Source: Rubellimicrobium thermophilum DSM 16684 (GTDB lineage Bacteria; Pseudomonadota; Alphaproteobacteria; Rhodobacterales; Rhodobacteraceae). From it: a DNA stretch of 48,849 nt. The position numbers and the translations under genes were made by a program. Below, piece after piece: positions 48,585-48,849 of the stretch. The notes beneath the pieces are model-generated. The model did no database searches and was not told the origin of the DNA. It saw nothing but the letters and a program-made list of their open reading frames with translations. Position 1 is the stretch's first letter, and each line of letters starts with the position of its first letter. The stretch is from contig NZ_KE557322.1 of assembly GCF_000442315.1 (NCBI RefSeq), positions 33,118 to 81,966 on the forward strand, in the 5' to 3' direction.

Positions 48585-48849
48585 CGGCTCCGGGCAGGCG
48601 GCCGGCCTCGCCTGTCCCGCCGGCAGCGGCGAACCAGGCCGCCACCGCCTCCACCTGATCGGGGGACAGGCGCAGGCCGAGCTTGGAGCGCCGCCACAAG
48701 GCATCCTCGGCCGTTCGGGCCCATTCGCGCCGGGCCATCCAGTCGAGCTCGGCCTCGGTCAGCCCGGCTCCGAAGGCCCGGCCCAGATCCTCCGCCCTGC
48801 GGGCGCCGCCCAGCAGCGCCCAGGCTTCCGTCCCATAGGCCCGGATCAG
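48562..48849 (-). CDS. glpD: glycerol-3-phosphate dehydrogenase C-terminal end (5' part outside window)
   Basis: 95 codons plus stop, open to the right edge and without its own start. The sequence reads LIRAYGTEAWALLGGAR, FGAGLTEAELDWMARREWAR and then AEDALWRRSKLGLRLS. These match the C-terminal cap domain of aerobic GlpD (sn-glycerol-3-phosphate to dihydroxyacetone phosphate, membrane-associated FAD enzyme). The YGT and WRR-x-KLGL motifs are specific. It overlaps the TetR gene 3' end tail to tail. Confidence 0.88.
   Translation of the reverse strand: MIRAYGTEAWALLGGARRAEDLGRAFGAGLTEAELDWMARREWARTAEDALWRRSKLGLRLSPDQVEAVAAWFAAAGGTGEAGRLPGAVSPPPGS

Overview
The window is GC-rich (roughly two-thirds G+C) DNA from an alphaproteobacterium, most likely a member of the Rhodobacteraceae (Rhodobacter/Paracoccus relatives). 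The support is the gene content and order: a KpsE/KpsT-type capsule exporter, a DUF2793 protein resembling the gene-transfer-agent head-spike pair of Rhodobacter, phoU-phoB-alkB-dnaK-dnaJ, a serralysin-like M10 protease and a PotABCD-type transporter. No rRNA, tRNA, CRISPR array, insertion sequence or integrase was found.

Layout. (1) 1-16644, mostly + strand: capsule export genes kpsE (5' partial) and kpsT; an RTX/DUF4214 secreted protein broken by two frameshifts; gmd, a large glycosyltransferase, a two-module sulfotransferase and manC; then, on the opposite strand, two phage/GTA-spike-like genes; then phosphomannomutase and the NAD salvage pair pncA-pncB. (2) 33243-16660, an almost continuous - strand block: CMP-sugar synthetase-like enzyme, 2-hydroxyacid dehydrogenase, two sulfotransferases, Gfo/Idh/MocA oxidoreductase, SIS isomerase, FAH/hydratase-family enzyme, IMPase-family phosphatase, then three very large glycosyltransferase-type proteins. 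(3) 33244-37509: an RTX metalloprotease with its own promoter and terminator, divergent from a small lipoprotein. (4) 37510-43417: a Pho-box-like site, phoU-phoB without pst genes, alkB, dnaK-dnaJ. (5) 43421-47863, - strand: a translationally coupled potD-B-C-A-type transporter operon ending in a metallo-beta-lactamase-fold hydrolase, divergent from a TetR regulator, with the 3' end of glpD at the right edge.

How the genes fit together. Regions 1 and 2 read as one surface-polysaccharide locus. ManC, phosphomannomutase and Gmd make GDP-mannose and GDP-4-keto-6-deoxymannose; a second set of enzymes may make a CMP-activated sugar acid; several modular glycosyltransferases assemble the chain; three sulfotransferases suggest that it is sulfated; KpsE/KpsT export it. 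The spike-like pair inside the locus recalls Rhodobacter, where the gene-transfer-agent spike recognises the capsule.

Quality warning. Seven genes contain eight +1/-1 frameshifts, five of them in G or C runs of 5-9 bases. Because ordinary metabolic genes (phosphomannomutase, potA-type ATPase, IMPase-family phosphatase) are hit as well as surface genes, I think most are sequence errors. I annotate these genes as single CDSs and give each break position. Slippage-based phase variation is the alternative for the surface genes.
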